NCBI GenBank assembly: GCA_016933635.1 | Contig: JAFGAP010000197.1 | Coordinates: 38,492 to 102,491 of the forward strand | DNA from: Kosmotogaceae bacterium | GTDB taxonomy: Bacteria > Thermotogota > Thermotogae > Petrotogales > Kosmotogaceae | Length of the DNA stretch: 64,000 bases | Reading direction: 5' to 3' | Part shown: positions 38,491-48,115 of the stretch, piece by piece | Layout: every line of letters begins with the position of its first letter | How positions within the stretch are numbered: position 1 is the stretch's first letter | Notes under the pieces: generated by a model | What the model saw: the letters and a program-made list of their open reading frames with translations, nothing else | Databases searched by the model: none | Told to the model about the DNA's origin: nothing | Made by a program: the position numbers and the translations under genes

Positions 38491-39195
38491 CTACTTTAAG
38501 CTTTGGTTATCTAGCATTTTCAACTCCCAGAAGTATTCGTAGAGCTCCGATAGCGCGGAAAAGGCCGTCTCAAGGTGGCCGACGAGTTTCGAGGAGAGAA
38601 GGATCTCATCGATTTCGTGATTGGAAGCAATGTAGAAATCTCGATACTGCAGCCATTCTGAAAGGTCCTCAGGCACTCCCTTTCTATACCTCTTCCTCTT
38701 GTATTTCTCACCGAAGACAGAAAATTCGTTCTTTCTTAGAACCTCCGTCTTTTCGATAAACCTTACCGGGTTTTTCTCGATCTCTTCATAAAGATTTGCC
38801 ATTGTCGCCCGGGAAGGTAGATAGAAACCCATTCCGTACCGGTACCAGTCTGGAAAAAGCTCGAAAAAAAACCCCGGAGAATCTTTCCAGTCGGGTCCCG
38901 GAACTCTGAAGGTGAACCACATATTGGTTCGGTATGGTGGTTTTCCCTTGTTGCGTCTTGCATCTCTGCTGATCCTACTAATCGTCTTTCCAACCTGGGG
39001 CCTAACATCTATAAATGGATCGATTCTTTCCATGTAAGGACCTAGCTCCTTTACAAGAGCTCTGAATGGCTCCAGCAATTCTCTACGATATCGATCCCTG
39101 TTTCTTTCCATCCATGATCGATTGTTGTTAATTCCAAGATCTATCAGAAATGAAAGCGTTTCTCCAGAAAAACCCCCGAAGCTTTTTTCGCTCAT
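38491..39195 (-). CDS. DUF2461 family protein
   Basis: 'FSGETLSFLIDLGINNNRSWMERNRDRYRRELLEPFRALV', 'GKTISRISRDARRNKGKPPYRTNMW'. Confidence 0.88.
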   Translation of the reverse strand: MSEKSFGGFSGETLSFLIDLGINNNRSWMERNRDRYRRELLEPFRALVKELGPYMERIDPFIDVRPQVGKTISRISRDARRNKGKPPYRTNMWFTFRVPGPDWKDSPGFFFELFPDWYRYGMGFYLPSRATMANLYEEIEKNPVRFIEKTEVLRKNEFSVFGEKYKRKRYRKGVPEDLSEWLQYRDFYIASNHEIDEILLSSKLVGHLETAFSALSELYEYFWELKMLDNQSLK

Positions 39196-39944
39196 TTTGC
39201 CTCCATTATCGCAAATGGAACATAGCTACCATTCTCACAGAAAAACACTTCTCTAATTCCAATTTGCTCCAGCAACGAAACTGCTTTCGCAGTATAATTT
39301 CCAATCTGCGAGGCCCTGTGCGAGTCTGAACCTACCGTAACAAACCTGCCCCCCAGGTCTATATATCTCTCTATTACCCACGGCTGGGGAGAAGGATCCC
39401 CGATTCCGTACATCCAGCCGGATGTGTTCAACTCAAGTCCAACGTGATTCGAAACAAGCTTCATCAAAAGCATATCCATCAGAGGCCCCGGTCTGGGAGG
39501 CTTTGTTTCCGGGATATGCCTTCTCAAAAAATCCAGATGACCCAGAAAACCAGGTCTGTCAATGAGATCTACCGCATTGATAGCCTCTTGAAGATATATA
39601 TCCCACGGATCTTCAAGGGTCTTAAGATCAGGTCTGCCTGGCACGGTATGAACAGAGTAGATGTAATAATCCATTTCTTCACCGGGCCAGACTATCCCTT
39701 CCGACTGCAGGCCAAGTTCGAGCCCAGCAAGAACCTTTATTGGGAACTTATCACTTAAACTTCTTATTTCTTTTAGGTACATGCTTATTTCTTCAGGCTG
39801 GAGGCAGACCTCTTGCGCTACATAGGGATCAAAGTGATCGGAGATTCCGACTATCTGAAGACCTGCATTCAATGCCGACTGTATTACCTCTTCTACAGTA
39901 TTCCTGCCGTCGGAATACGTAGTGTGATTGTGAATATCTATCAT
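39192..39944 (-). CDS. PHP-domain phosphoesterase (paralog 2)
   Basis: 'MIDIHNHTTYSDGRNTVEEVI', 'IVGISDHFDPY', 'GHLDFLRRHIP', 'VTVGSDSHRASQIG'. Confidence 0.9.
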   Translation of the reverse strand: MIDIHNHTTYSDGRNTVEEVIQSALNAGLQIVGISDHFDPYVAQEVCLQPEEISMYLKEIRSLSDKFPIKVLAGLELGLQSEGIVWPGEEMDYYIYSVHTVPGRPDLKTLEDPWDIYLQEAINAVDLIDRPGFLGHLDFLRRHIPETKPPRPGPLMDMLLMKLVSNHVGLELNTSGWMYGIGDPSPQPWVIERYIDLGGRFVTVGSDSHRASQIGNYTAKAVSLLEQIGIREVFFCENGSYVPFAIMEAK

Positions 39945-39973
39945 ACAACATCTCCATTATTTTCACTTGTAAC

Positions 39974-40873
39974 TTAATCCGACAATAATTGTACAGCCGC
40001 TCTCTTCTCTCTATCGGTAATATGCAAATATATACTAGTAGTACTAAGATTTGCATGTCCAAGCAATTCCTGTACTGTTTTTATACTTGCACCTTTTTGT
40101 AAAAGTTGTGTCGCGAAACTATGCCGAAACAAATGAGGATGTACTCGCTTATCCGGATATACATATTTTACATGAGTATTCAGTACTTTTGGGATTACGT
40201 TTCTTGCCATTGGCTCTCCACGTGTACCAACAAAAACGTGGTCTTCATACTCACTGATGGGAAACTCTCTTCTGATTTCGAGATAGTCCTTCATAATGGA
40301 GAGAACCTGATCGTTCATCGGTACTTCTCTATCTCTATTTCCCTTTCCGCTCATGATTCTAACCGTTGGGGAATTGCCCATTCTGACATCACCGAGCCTT
40401 AATTTGCACACTTCGCTTACCCTCAACCCGCAGAAGTACATTGTTGCAACTATAGCCTTGTTTCTTCTGCCTAGGTTGGTATCTCTGAAGGAAGAGAGGA
40501 TCTCCATAACCTCTTCATGGGTTATGTAATCAGGGATTCTGCGGCGCGTCTTTGGATTCTTGATGAGCTCCGTCGGAACCTTGCCTACCGTTCCGCTGAT
40601 GTAGAGAAATGTGTAGAATGATCGTATCGTCGAAAGGTTTCTAGCTACAGTAGTTGCAGAAGGTCTCTTCCTTGAATACTTCCCTTGAGAATAGTCTTTA
40701 ACGAACAGCTCGATATCTCTTCTCTTCACCGACTTGTAGTCAATTTCACGCTCGTTAAGAAATAGCTCGAAATGATGGAGATCAGAAAGATAAGCGGCAA
40801 TCGTGTTGGAAGACATATTTCTGACAAACTCCATGTTCTCTTTGAATCTCTCAACTGATTCGGAAAAGTCCAT
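39974..40873 (-). CDS. Xer-type tyrosine recombinase
   Basis: Core-binding domain plus catalytic 'YFCGLRVSEVCKLRLGDV', 'KGNRDREVP', 'HPHLFRHSFATQLLQKGASIKTVQELLGHANLSTTSIYLHI'. Confidence 0.93.
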   Translation of the reverse strand: MDFSESVERFKENMEFVRNMSSNTIAAYLSDLHHFELFLNEREIDYKSVKRRDIELFVKDYSQGKYSRKRPSATTVARNLSTIRSFYTFLYISGTVGKVPTELIKNPKTRRRIPDYITHEEVMEILSSFRDTNLGRRNKAIVATMYFCGLRVSEVCKLRLGDVRMGNSPTVRIMSGKGNRDREVPMNDQVLSIMKDYLEIRREFPISEYEDHVFVGTRGEPMARNVIPKVLNTHVKYVYPDKRVHPHLFRHSFATQLLQKGASIKTVQELLGHANLSTTSIYLHITDREKRAAVQLLSD

Positions 40874-40894
40874 TTTTAACCCCCAGATTATTAT

Positions 40895-40930
40895 AAATAT
40901 GAGTCATAATAGTCATTATGACTCATATTT
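40895..40930. repeat. Perfect inverted repeat, dif-like candidate or operator upstream of the xer gene
   Basis: AAATATGAGTCATAAT-AGTC-ATTATGACTCATATTT: 16-bp arms, 4-nt spacer, no mismatch. Confidence 0.9.
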
Positions 40931-40933
40931 CGT

Positions 40934-40939
40934 ATTATA
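40934..40939 (-). promoter_or_regulatory. Candidate extended -10 (TGTTATAAT on the minus strand) of the xer gene
   Basis: + strand ATTATA at 40934-40939; TGn precedes TATAAT on the minus strand; no clear -35. Confidence 0.5.
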
Positions 40940-41086
40940 ACACACGGCTTTCTTCAATACTACGGCTATAAGCTCCATTTAACAAGGGTTTCAGCGTGAC
41001 ACCTCTCAAAACGCCCTGTGCTGAATTTTTCTTCCCTTCTATATCTATTTATACTCATGCCTAAAGAAACTAGCAATATGAGCCGT

Positions 41087-42046
41087 TTAACGCGTTCGTG
41101 TTTGTACACCGCTTTCAAAGCGAGTTTTAATTTCAGATATTAGAAGTCTGTATTTATCGGCCAGTCGATACCTCTTTCCCTCACGCAATACAAGCTCTTC
41201 TTTGATCCCGGAGTAGTGTTTAGAAAGAGCGCCCATTATTGCACCCAGTGCCATAGGTCCTTTCACCAGTTCGCTCTCGTTTTCCTCCAGGAAACTGTTA
41301 ATTCTATCTACCAAGTCTTCACCCAACATGGGTGAATCAAGTAAGGAAAAGAGCATTCCCACAGTGGGTAACTTGAGTCTTTCCAGAATGAATTCTTGAA
41401 GTTCCTCTTTGGACCATTCTTTTTGAAGCGATACCTGCGGTTTCCTAGCCAGCTCCTTTTTGTAAGCAAGTAGCATTAACTCCATAAATGATGATATTCG
41501 TTTGTCGTAGTTATCGTCCGTAACAAGAATCGACGCGACTGAACTAACTGGAAGCTCGATTTGCTCTATCATTGAAAACAGCATGCCAAGACGTCCTACT
41601 GTCACAAAGGGTCTCCCGAGATCAATCGCTTCGGGAAGAATTAGGAGAGCATTCCTTGCAACTCCTTTGGCCTCTTCGAAATCCGTACATATGATCGCCG
41701 AGACTCTTATCTGAATAGCCTCGCCCACCTTCCAGATCCCAGTTATCTTCTCTCTACCGGAGTACTTAACATAGTCAACGGAGAAACCCGATAGCTCGGC
41801 AAGTCTATTAACGAGATCTGCGTAAGCTCTCCCTAGGCTCTCAGAATCGCCATCAAAAGTAGGATAGGCTTCAAGTAAGCCCTCGATGTCGCTGATGATA
41901 GATTCAGGAGACTTGTACTTTGAAAGATACTCGCGTATGAATCTATTTCTACTTGATTGCTCCCCTCCATCGTCACTCAGCTTACCAAGTATTTTTACAA
42001 CATCAACCGATGCAATTTGTGCTGGCATTATATCACCTCTACACAT
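41087..42046 (-). CDS. Hypothetical protein, about 319 aa
   Basis: Long ORF with coding-like composition; start probably ATG at 42028 (MPAQIASVDVV). Weak resemblance to nuclease-like 'GFSVDYVKYSGREKITGIWKVGEAIQIRV' only. Confidence 0.7.
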   Translation of the reverse strand: MCRGDIMPAQIASVDVVKILGKLSDDGGEQSSRNRFIREYLSKYKSPESIISDIEGLLEAYPTFDGDSESLGRAYADLVNRLAELSGFSVDYVKYSGREKITGIWKVGEAIQIRVSAIICTDFEEAKGVARNALLILPEAIDLGRPFVTVGRLGMLFSMIEQIELPVSSVASILVTDDNYDKRISSFMELMLLAYKKELARKPQVSLQKEWSKEELQEFILERLKLPTVGMLFSLLDSPMLGEDLVDRINSFLEENESELVKGPMALGAIMGALSKHYSGIKEELVLREGKRYRLADKYRLLISEIKTRFESGVQTRTR

Positions 42047-42212
42047 ATACTATCACACAAAGGTCTAAGTTTGACAATACCATTGTATATCATTCATACT
42101 CTGTACAAAAACATTATACAATATCGCGAGTTCTATAATAGTACATAGGATTACGAACGAACCTAAGACGTTCATACTTAGTACAGTAAGTCGATAGTAA
42201 CATATACACATA

Positions 42213-43058
42213 TTATAAGTATAGATTATATATACTTGCGAGAGTGCTAACGTCATTGTATGCGAAAGCGGGACTTGCTCCAGATCTTGATACAACCATG
42301 GATGCAAGTAGATTACCAATTTTCAAGCACTGTGCCGGATCTTTTCCCGAAAGATATGCGTACAAGAATCCTGCAATGAAAGAGTCTCCAGCGCCTGTCG
42401 TATCAACTACCTTAGCCGGGAAAGCAGCTTCCTCTGGACCGTTCTTGATTTTCGACCCTTTCGCTCCTAGGGTTACGACAATTTCCTTTGGTTCTACGGT
42501 GAGCGACTGTTCGAGATGATTCCACTCGCTCTCATTTACGAACAGCACTTCGCAGCTTGCTGCAATTGCCGCAACTCCGGATGTTTTTTCAAAAGAAACT
42601 ATGCCTCCAGGGTTGTATGAAAACCTCACCTCGCCAGTTTTGTCTAAGAATCTTTCAATCTGATCGGGAGTTATGCCTCCGAAGTGATAAAAGTCGAACC
42701 CATCTTCAATCGTGTACTCTTTTTCGTTAACTCCCCTATACGTGAAGAGATGCCTTTGTCCATCTTCAGAGATAGCGGAAAAACAGAAGCCCGTCTTCCC
42801 ATTCAGCTTTGAGAGATAATCGGTGTTGAGGCCTTCTCTTTTCAGCAATTCAAGTGCCATCTCACCGAAAGAGTCTCTCCCAACCGCACCTTGCAGATAA
42901 ATGCTCTTCCTTAGCCTGTTTAACATTATAGATGTGTTCGAAGCGCTTCCTCCTATGGCAAAGCTCATTTCGCTGATCCTGTTCTCTTCATTATTCCCGC
43001 TTTCGCTTATGAATGCGCTCAAGTCCATATTCACATTGCCAACAACAGAGATCTTCAT
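42213..43058 (-). CDS. PfkB-family carbohydrate kinase
   Basis: 'GGSASNTSIMLNRLRKSIYLQGAVGRDSFG', 'VVTLGAKGSKI', 'VDTTGAGDSFIAGFLYAYLSG'. Confidence 0.92.
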   Translation of the reverse strand: MKISVVGNVNMDLSAFISESGNNEENRISEMSFAIGGSASNTSIMLNRLRKSIYLQGAVGRDSFGEMALELLKREGLNTDYLSKLNGKTGFCFSAISEDGQRHLFTYRGVNEKEYTIEDGFDFYHFGGITPDQIERFLDKTGEVRFSYNPGGIVSFEKTSGVAAIAASCEVLFVNESEWNHLEQSLTVEPKEIVVTLGAKGSKIKNGPEEAAFPAKVVDTTGAGDSFIAGFLYAYLSGKDPAQCLKIGNLLASMVVSRSGASPAFAYNDVSTLASIYNLYL

Positions 43059-43091
43059 GCAACAAACCTCATCTTTCTAGAAATTTTTACT

Positions 43092-43120
43092 TTGACTATC
43101 CTCATGATTATAATTGTATA
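43092..43120 (+). promoter_or_regulatory. Candidate promoter of the GH1 gene, with overlapping small palindrome
   Basis: TTGACT (43092-43097), 17-nt spacer, TGTATA (43115-43120); TGTATA-TGAG-TATACA (43115-43130) overlaps the -10. Confidence 0.45.
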
Positions 43121-43156
43121 TGAGTATACATATAACATACTTAGGAGGTTTCTGAT

Positions 43157-44398
43157 ATGCTTTCATTTCCAGACGGTTTCATGTGGGGTGTTGCGACGGC
43201 CGGTCATCAAATTGAGGGGGGCAATGTATTTTCTGATTGGTACGCATGGGAACATCAAGGTAAGGTGAAAAATGGAGATACATCCGATGTCGCCTGTGGC
43301 AGCTGGGAGAATCTGGAAAGGGATTTGGAAGCCGTAAAGGCTTTGGGTGTGAAGGCGTACAGGTTTTCAGTTGAGTGGGCGAGAATCGAACCCAAAATCA
43401 ATAGATTTGAAGATAGTGCAATAGAGAGATACAAAGATCTCGTAACGACGCTAGTTGAAAACGGAATACAGCCCATTCTCACTCTCAATCATTTCGTACT
43501 CCCCCTGTGGTTCTCTGAAATGGGCGGTTGGGAGGACAGAGAAAACCTACGTTACTTTCGCCGTTTCGTCTCGAAAATCGTCTCCTCTGTGGGTAAGAAC
43601 GTTCACTACTGGGTGACAATAAACGAGCCGAATGTCTATTCAGTAATGTCATACCTAATGGGAGAGTGGCCCCCGGAGATAAAGGATATGGGAAGAGCCA
43701 TGAAGGTTCTAGCAAATCTACTTTACGCTCACAGTGAGGCGTACAATGTGATAAAAGAGTCGAATCCCCTCTCAATGGTAGGCGTGGCAGTAAACATGAT
43801 GCCATTCTTTCCGTTAAGAGCGCTACACCCTGGAGACAGAATTGTAGCAAAGTATCTTGACAGGGTTTACAACTACAGCTTTCTGGACAGCCTTATGAAT
43901 GGAAAGATGATTAAACCACTCGGAATCGGAGAAGCGGCTCCAGAGATATATTCAAAGCTGGATTATCTCGGAATAAATTACTACACCCGTATGTTCGTCA
44001 AGTATGCAAAACCTCTTCCCGAGATCGTTGTCGGAGATGAATTCGAGAAGACTGAGATGGGTTACGAGTTTTTTCCACAAGGAATTGAAGACGTTGTTTT
44101 GAACGCTTACAAGAGGTATGAGTTACCGATTATGATCACAGAAAATGGTATAGCTGACCGTACAGACATGAGGAGATGGGAATACATAGAAACGGCCCTA
44201 AAGAGCCTTAGGAAATCAATGGATAAGGGTGCCCGAGTCTTTGGGTACGTCTACTGGTCTTTAATGGATAATTTCGAATGGAAGGAAGGTTACTCGATGA
44301 AGTTCGGGCTTTACGAAACGGTGCAGGAGAATCTCGAGCTAAAACCCCGAGATAGTGCGGGTAAATACAGGGATTTCATAAGAGAGAGCCTCATCTAG
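43157..44398 (+). CDS. Family 1 glycoside hydrolase (beta-glucosidase/6-phospho-beta-glycosidase type)
   Basis: 'FPDGFMWGVATAGHQIEGG', acid/base 'TINEPNV', nucleophile 'IMITENGIAD', 'YWSLMDNFEWKEGY'. Confidence 0.95.
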   Translation: MLSFPDGFMWGVATAGHQIEGGNVFSDWYAWEHQGKVKNGDTSDVACGSWENLERDLEAVKALGVKAYRFSVEWARIEPKINRFEDSAIERYKDLVTTLVENGIQPILTLNHFVLPLWFSEMGGWEDRENLRYFRRFVSKIVSSVGKNVHYWVTINEPNVYSVMSYLMGEWPPEIKDMGRAMKVLANLLYAHSEAYNVIKESNPLSMVGVAVNMMPFFPLRALHPGDRIVAKYLDRVYNYSFLDSLMNGKMIKPLGIGEAAPEIYSKLDYLGINYYTRMFVKYAKPLPEIVVGDEFEKTEMGYEFFPQGIEDVVLNAYKRYELPIMITENGIADRTDMRRWEYIETALKSLRKSMDKGARVFGYVYWSLMDNFEWKEGYSMKFGLYETVQENLELKPRDSAGKYRDFIRESLI

Positions 44399-44581
44399 AA
44401 GAGCAGCTTCGCTTCTGTAATTTGTCCAAAAAAGAGTTTCGCAACTATAATAATTGACAGACATTCCGAATCCTTTAAAGGCATTTTGGTCTTTGTGATC
44501 TTCCTATTCTTTCAAGTTGCATCTCCTAGAATAATAGTGAGTCCAGCTGTATTTTCCCGAAGGAATCTCAGATTAAGACAA

Positions 44582-44614
44582 GTCAAAGAGGCGGGGAGAT
44601 CCCGCCTCTTTGAC
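44582..44614. terminator. Bidirectional terminator hairpin
   Basis: GTCAAAGAGGCGGG-GAGAT-CCCGCCTCTTTGAC, 14-bp perfect stem between convergent genes. Confidence 0.85.
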
Positions 44615-44628
44615 TCATTATAGTGTAT

Positions 44629-45201
44629 CTACACAAGTGCAGAAAGAAGTTCTTCGATTCCTTGCCTTTTGTCTGCCGATACGACAAACACAGGCGGATT
44701 AACTCCCATTGATGCCAATTCATCTTTAACTGACTTCTCGGCTATTACCTGCTGGTTCCTCGAGAGCTTGTCGGCCTTCGTAAGAACTAGAGCAAAAGGC
44801 AAAGCGTAGTATGTAACCCAATCTAGCATCTGTATATCGGCCGGCTGCAATGGATGCCTTATATCGACAAGAACAACGACGAGGGAGAGCTCTTCTCTTG
44901 ATTCAAAATAATCGATAATCAACTTCTTCCATTTCTCTCTCTCCGACATCGAGGCTTTTGCATACCCGTAACCGGGTAGATCCACAAAGTAGATCTCTCG
45001 ATTTACCCCATAGAAGTTGATCGACCTGGTCTTTCCGGGAGTCGAGCTAGTTTTCGCCAGCTTCCTTCCAAACAACGAATTAAGGAGAGAAGACTTACCG
45101 ACGTTGGATCTACCGGCAAAGGCAATTTCTCTTCTAAGTGGAGGGGGATATTCCCCCTTCGCAAAAACCGTCCTGACTAGCTCAGCACTCTTTACCGTCA
45201 C
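44629..45201 (-). CDS. engB: Ribosome biogenesis GTPase EngB/YsxC (YihA)
   Basis: 'EIAFAGRSNVGKSSLLNSLFGRK', 'VDLPGYGYAKAS', 'VLTKADKLSR'. Confidence 0.95.
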   Translation of the reverse strand: MTVKSAELVRTVFAKGEYPPPLRREIAFAGRSNVGKSSLLNSLFGRKLAKTSSTPGKTRSINFYGVNREIYFVDLPGYGYAKASMSEREKWKKLIIDYFESREELSLVVVLVDIRHPLQPADIQMLDWVTYYALPFALVLTKADKLSRNQQVIAEKSVKDELASMGVNPPVFVVSADKRQGIEELLSALV

Positions 45202-47557
45202 TGGAAATCAGTGCCTCCTCCAATACCTCGCCGATATCCTCGACAAAGACAAACTCCAACTTTGACTTTATTTCATCAGGCACTTTTTCGAGATCTCGTT
45301 TGTTGGCCAGCGGGATTAGAACCTTATTCATCCTTGCCCGATAAGCTGCCATAAGTTTTTCTTTCAGACCTCCAATCGGCAAGACTTTGCCGCGAAGAGT
45401 TATCTCCCCAGTCATTGCTATATCATTTCTCACCCTTCTTCCCGTAACGGCAGAGACAATTGCCGTGGTAAGAGTTATTCCTGCACTGGGACCATCTTTT
45501 GGAACGGCTCCTTCGGGAACATGAATATGGAAGTCCTTCTTTTCGAAAACCTCCGAGAACCTTTCATCATCACAGAGCTTCCTGGCCAGCGAAGCTGCAA
45601 TCTGTGCCGACTCCTTCATTACATCGCCCAACTGGCCTGTAATGATCGTCTTTCCCTTTCCTGCGACTGGCAAGACCTCAATATACATTATTTCTCCTCC
45701 AACGGAAGTCCAGGCCAGACCAGTCGCGACACCAACCTCGGGATGCTTTCTGAAATCGCTCTCTTTGAAAAGCGGCGCCCCTAGTAACTCGCCAAGTTCA
45801 TTCACGCCAACAGAAATCGAATCGCTGCCTTCTGCCATCTTAAGCGTCGACTTTCTGATTATCTTCGCGAGATTTCTATCAAGTTCTCTGACTCCTGCCT
45901 CTCTCGTATAATCTCTTATCACATCTCTCGTTGCCGCAGGCGTTATCTTGAATTTTCTTGAATCCATGTTGTACTCTTCCAATAGCTTTGGAAGAATGTG
46001 ATCCCTTGCTATGTGATACTTTTCAGATTCTGTGTACCCTGGAATCTCAATTATCTCCATCCTGTCCTTTAGCGCTGCAGGAATTGAGTAAAGAACGTTA
46101 GCGGTTGTTATAAACAACACTCTCGAAAGATCGAAGGACACTTCCAAAAAGTGATCGGTGAAATTGCTGTTCTGCTCGGGGTCAAGCACTTCAAGAAGTG
46201 CGGAGGCCGGATCTCCTTGAAAGCTGATTCCCATTTTATCGACTTCATCAAGGACAATTACCGGATTTCTGGTCTTAAGCTTTCTGATCATCTGCATTAT
46301 TCTTCCTGGCAGCGCTCCAACGTAAGTACGCCTGTGTCCTCTTATTTCCGCCTCGTCTCTCATTCCTCCAAGAGAGATTCTACCGAACTTCCTGCCCATT
46401 GCCTCAGCCACCGACCTTCCAAGTGAGGTCTTTCCAACTCCTGGAGGACCTACAAGACATAGAATAGGAGCGCGGAGATTCTTGGAGAATCTCCTGGCCG
46501 CAAGGAACTCGAGTATTCTCTCCTTGACATCGTCCAGTCCGTAGTGGTTGCTGTCAAGAGTCCTTCTGACATCTCTGATCACTATTTCGTCGCTGGTCTC
46601 TTCTTGCCATGGAAGATTTAACAACCAGTCAAGATAAGTTCTTACAACGGTCGCTTCCGGAGAGTATGGAGACATCTTCTCAAGTCGTGATATCTCCTGT
46701 TCAGCCTTTTCTTTTACTTCTTGCGGAAGCTCCCCGGACTCGGCCTTGTTCTTTAGCTCTTTTATTTCCTCATCCTCTTCGCCCTCTAATTCCTCCTGGA
46801 TAGCTCTCATTTTTTCCCTGAGATAGTATTCCTTCTGTCCTTGTTCGATCTTTTCCTTCACCCTTTTATCTAGCTCTTCTTCCAGAGATAGTATTTCTAT
46901 CTCCCTAGTGAGAAGCTCCATCAGGGTGTTTAGGCGATCCTTCGCTTCAATCTCCTCGAGAAGCCGTTGTTTCTCTTCAAGCGAGAAAGGCATCATTGAG
47001 GAAACGAAATCTCCGAACTTGTCCGCATCAGATGTGTCTTCTAGAGCCATTATTGCTTCGTCGGGAAAACGTCTGCTCATTGAGACGTACCTAAGGGCAA
47101 GTTCCTTCACTTTTCTTACTAGTGCCTGAAGCATCTTGCTCTTCCTACCCTTTCCCTTTAGTTTTTCGGCCACGACAATCAGTGAGTTCTCCTGCTCTTC
47201 AACTGAAACCAACTTCGCTCTTGTCAAGCCTTCAACGAGTATCTTGTAGTTTCCGTCGGGCATCTTCATGAGCTGAACAATTCTGGCAATAGTACCTATC
47301 TCGAAAAGCTCTTCAATCCCCGGGTCCTCTTTCGTGATATCTCTTTGAGATACAAGGAAGACCATCTGATTGAACTTACCAATTGATTCTTCCAGAGCGG
47401 CCAGCGATTTTTCACGCCCGACATACAACGGCATAACTGCCGAGGGATATACTAGCATGTTTGTTCTTGTGGGAATCACTGGCAGCTTTTCCGGAATCTC
47501 TATCTTCCGTTCGCTACCAATGGCAGCCTTTTCCAGTAATTCAAATTTCTGAGCCAT
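45182..47557 (-). CDS. lon: ATP-dependent protease Lon
   Basis: 'CLVGPPGVGKTSLGRSVAEAMGRKFGRISLGGMRDEAEIRGHRRTYVGALPGRI', 'PKDGPSAGITLTTAI'. Confidence 0.97.
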   Translation of the reverse strand: MAQKFELLEKAAIGSERKIEIPEKLPVIPTRTNMLVYPSAVMPLYVGREKSLAALEESIGKFNQMVFLVSQRDITKEDPGIEELFEIGTIARIVQLMKMPDGNYKILVEGLTRAKLVSVEEQENSLIVVAEKLKGKGRKSKMLQALVRKVKELALRYVSMSRRFPDEAIMALEDTSDADKFGDFVSSMMPFSLEEKQRLLEEIEAKDRLNTLMELLTREIEILSLEEELDKRVKEKIEQGQKEYYLREKMRAIQEELEGEEDEEIKELKNKAESGELPQEVKEKAEQEISRLEKMSPYSPEATVVRTYLDWLLNLPWQEETSDEIVIRDVRRTLDSNHYGLDDVKERILEFLAARRFSKNLRAPILCLVGPPGVGKTSLGRSVAEAMGRKFGRISLGGMRDEAEIRGHRRTYVGALPGRIMQMIRKLKTRNPVIVLDEVDKMGISFQGDPASALLEVLDPEQNSNFTDHFLEVSFDLSRVLFITTANVLYSIPAALKDRMEIIEIPGYTESEKYHIARDHILPKLLEEYNMDSRKFKITPAATRDVIRDYTREAGVRELDRNLAKIIRKSTLKMAEGSDSISVGVNELGELLGAPLFKESDFRKHPEVGVATGLAWTSVGGEIMYIEVLPVAGKGKTIITGQLGDVMKESAQIAASLARKLCDDERFSEVFEKKDFHIHVPEGAVPKDGPSAGITLTTAIVSAVTGRRVRNDIAMTGEITLRGKVLPIGGLKEKLMAAYRARMNKVLIPLANKRDLEKVPDEIKSKLEFVFVEDIGEVLEEALISSDGKEC

Positions 47558-48115
47558 CTATTCACCTTCCTTTCTTATATCTTCATCAATTATCATAACG
47601 AGACGATTCAAGAGTGTCCTCATTTTACGACCGTGAGCCTCTATTCTCATACTTCGTTTCGACTCGTCGCAGTGCTCCAGCCTTACAGTCAAGTACGGTT
47701 GAGAGACATATCTGACATAAAGCTCAGGCCATTCCACGGCCACAACAGTATCCCGGTCCACAAGGTCGTGAAGTGCAAGATCTAACAACTCTTCTTCACT
47801 TGAAACCCTGTAAAGATCTACATGAATAAGACCAGGTCGCTCGACTTCTGTCGAATTTTCATTCTCCTCTTTCCTTGATGATCGCCGCGGATATGAGTTG
47901 ACAATGTTGAAGGTCGGACTCCTAACGTAGTCGCGATTTATACCCAATCCATCGGCCATTGACTTCACAAAAGTTGTCTTCCCGCTGCCAAGGTCGCCAA
48001 AGAGAAGAACTGTCTCTCCCCCTTCGAGCATCTCTCCTATTTTTTTGGCAACTCTCTCGAATTCCCCCAGAACTAATTCGCCCAATTCATAGATCTCTTC
48101 AGCGCCTCTTTCCAC
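47558..48115 (-). CDS. tsaE: tRNA t6A biosynthesis ATPase TsaE
   Basis: 'LLFGDLGSGKTTFVKSMADGLGINRDYVRSPTFNIVNSY', 'HVDLYR', 'VAVEWPE'. Confidence 0.93.
   Translation of the reverse strand: MERGAEEIYELGELVLGEFERVAKKIGEMLEGGETVLLFGDLGSGKTTFVKSMADGLGINRDYVRSPTFNIVNSYPRRSSRKEENENSTEVERPGLIHVDLYRVSSEEELLDLALHDLVDRDTVVAVEWPELYVRYVSQPYLTVRLEHCDESKRSMRIEAHGRKMRTLLNRLVMIIDEDIRKEGE

Noticed and set aside
43485-43850. 121-aa minus-strand ORF inside the GH1 gene
   Set aside because: Fully antisense to a strong GH1 gene, low-complexity translation, no RBS or family features.
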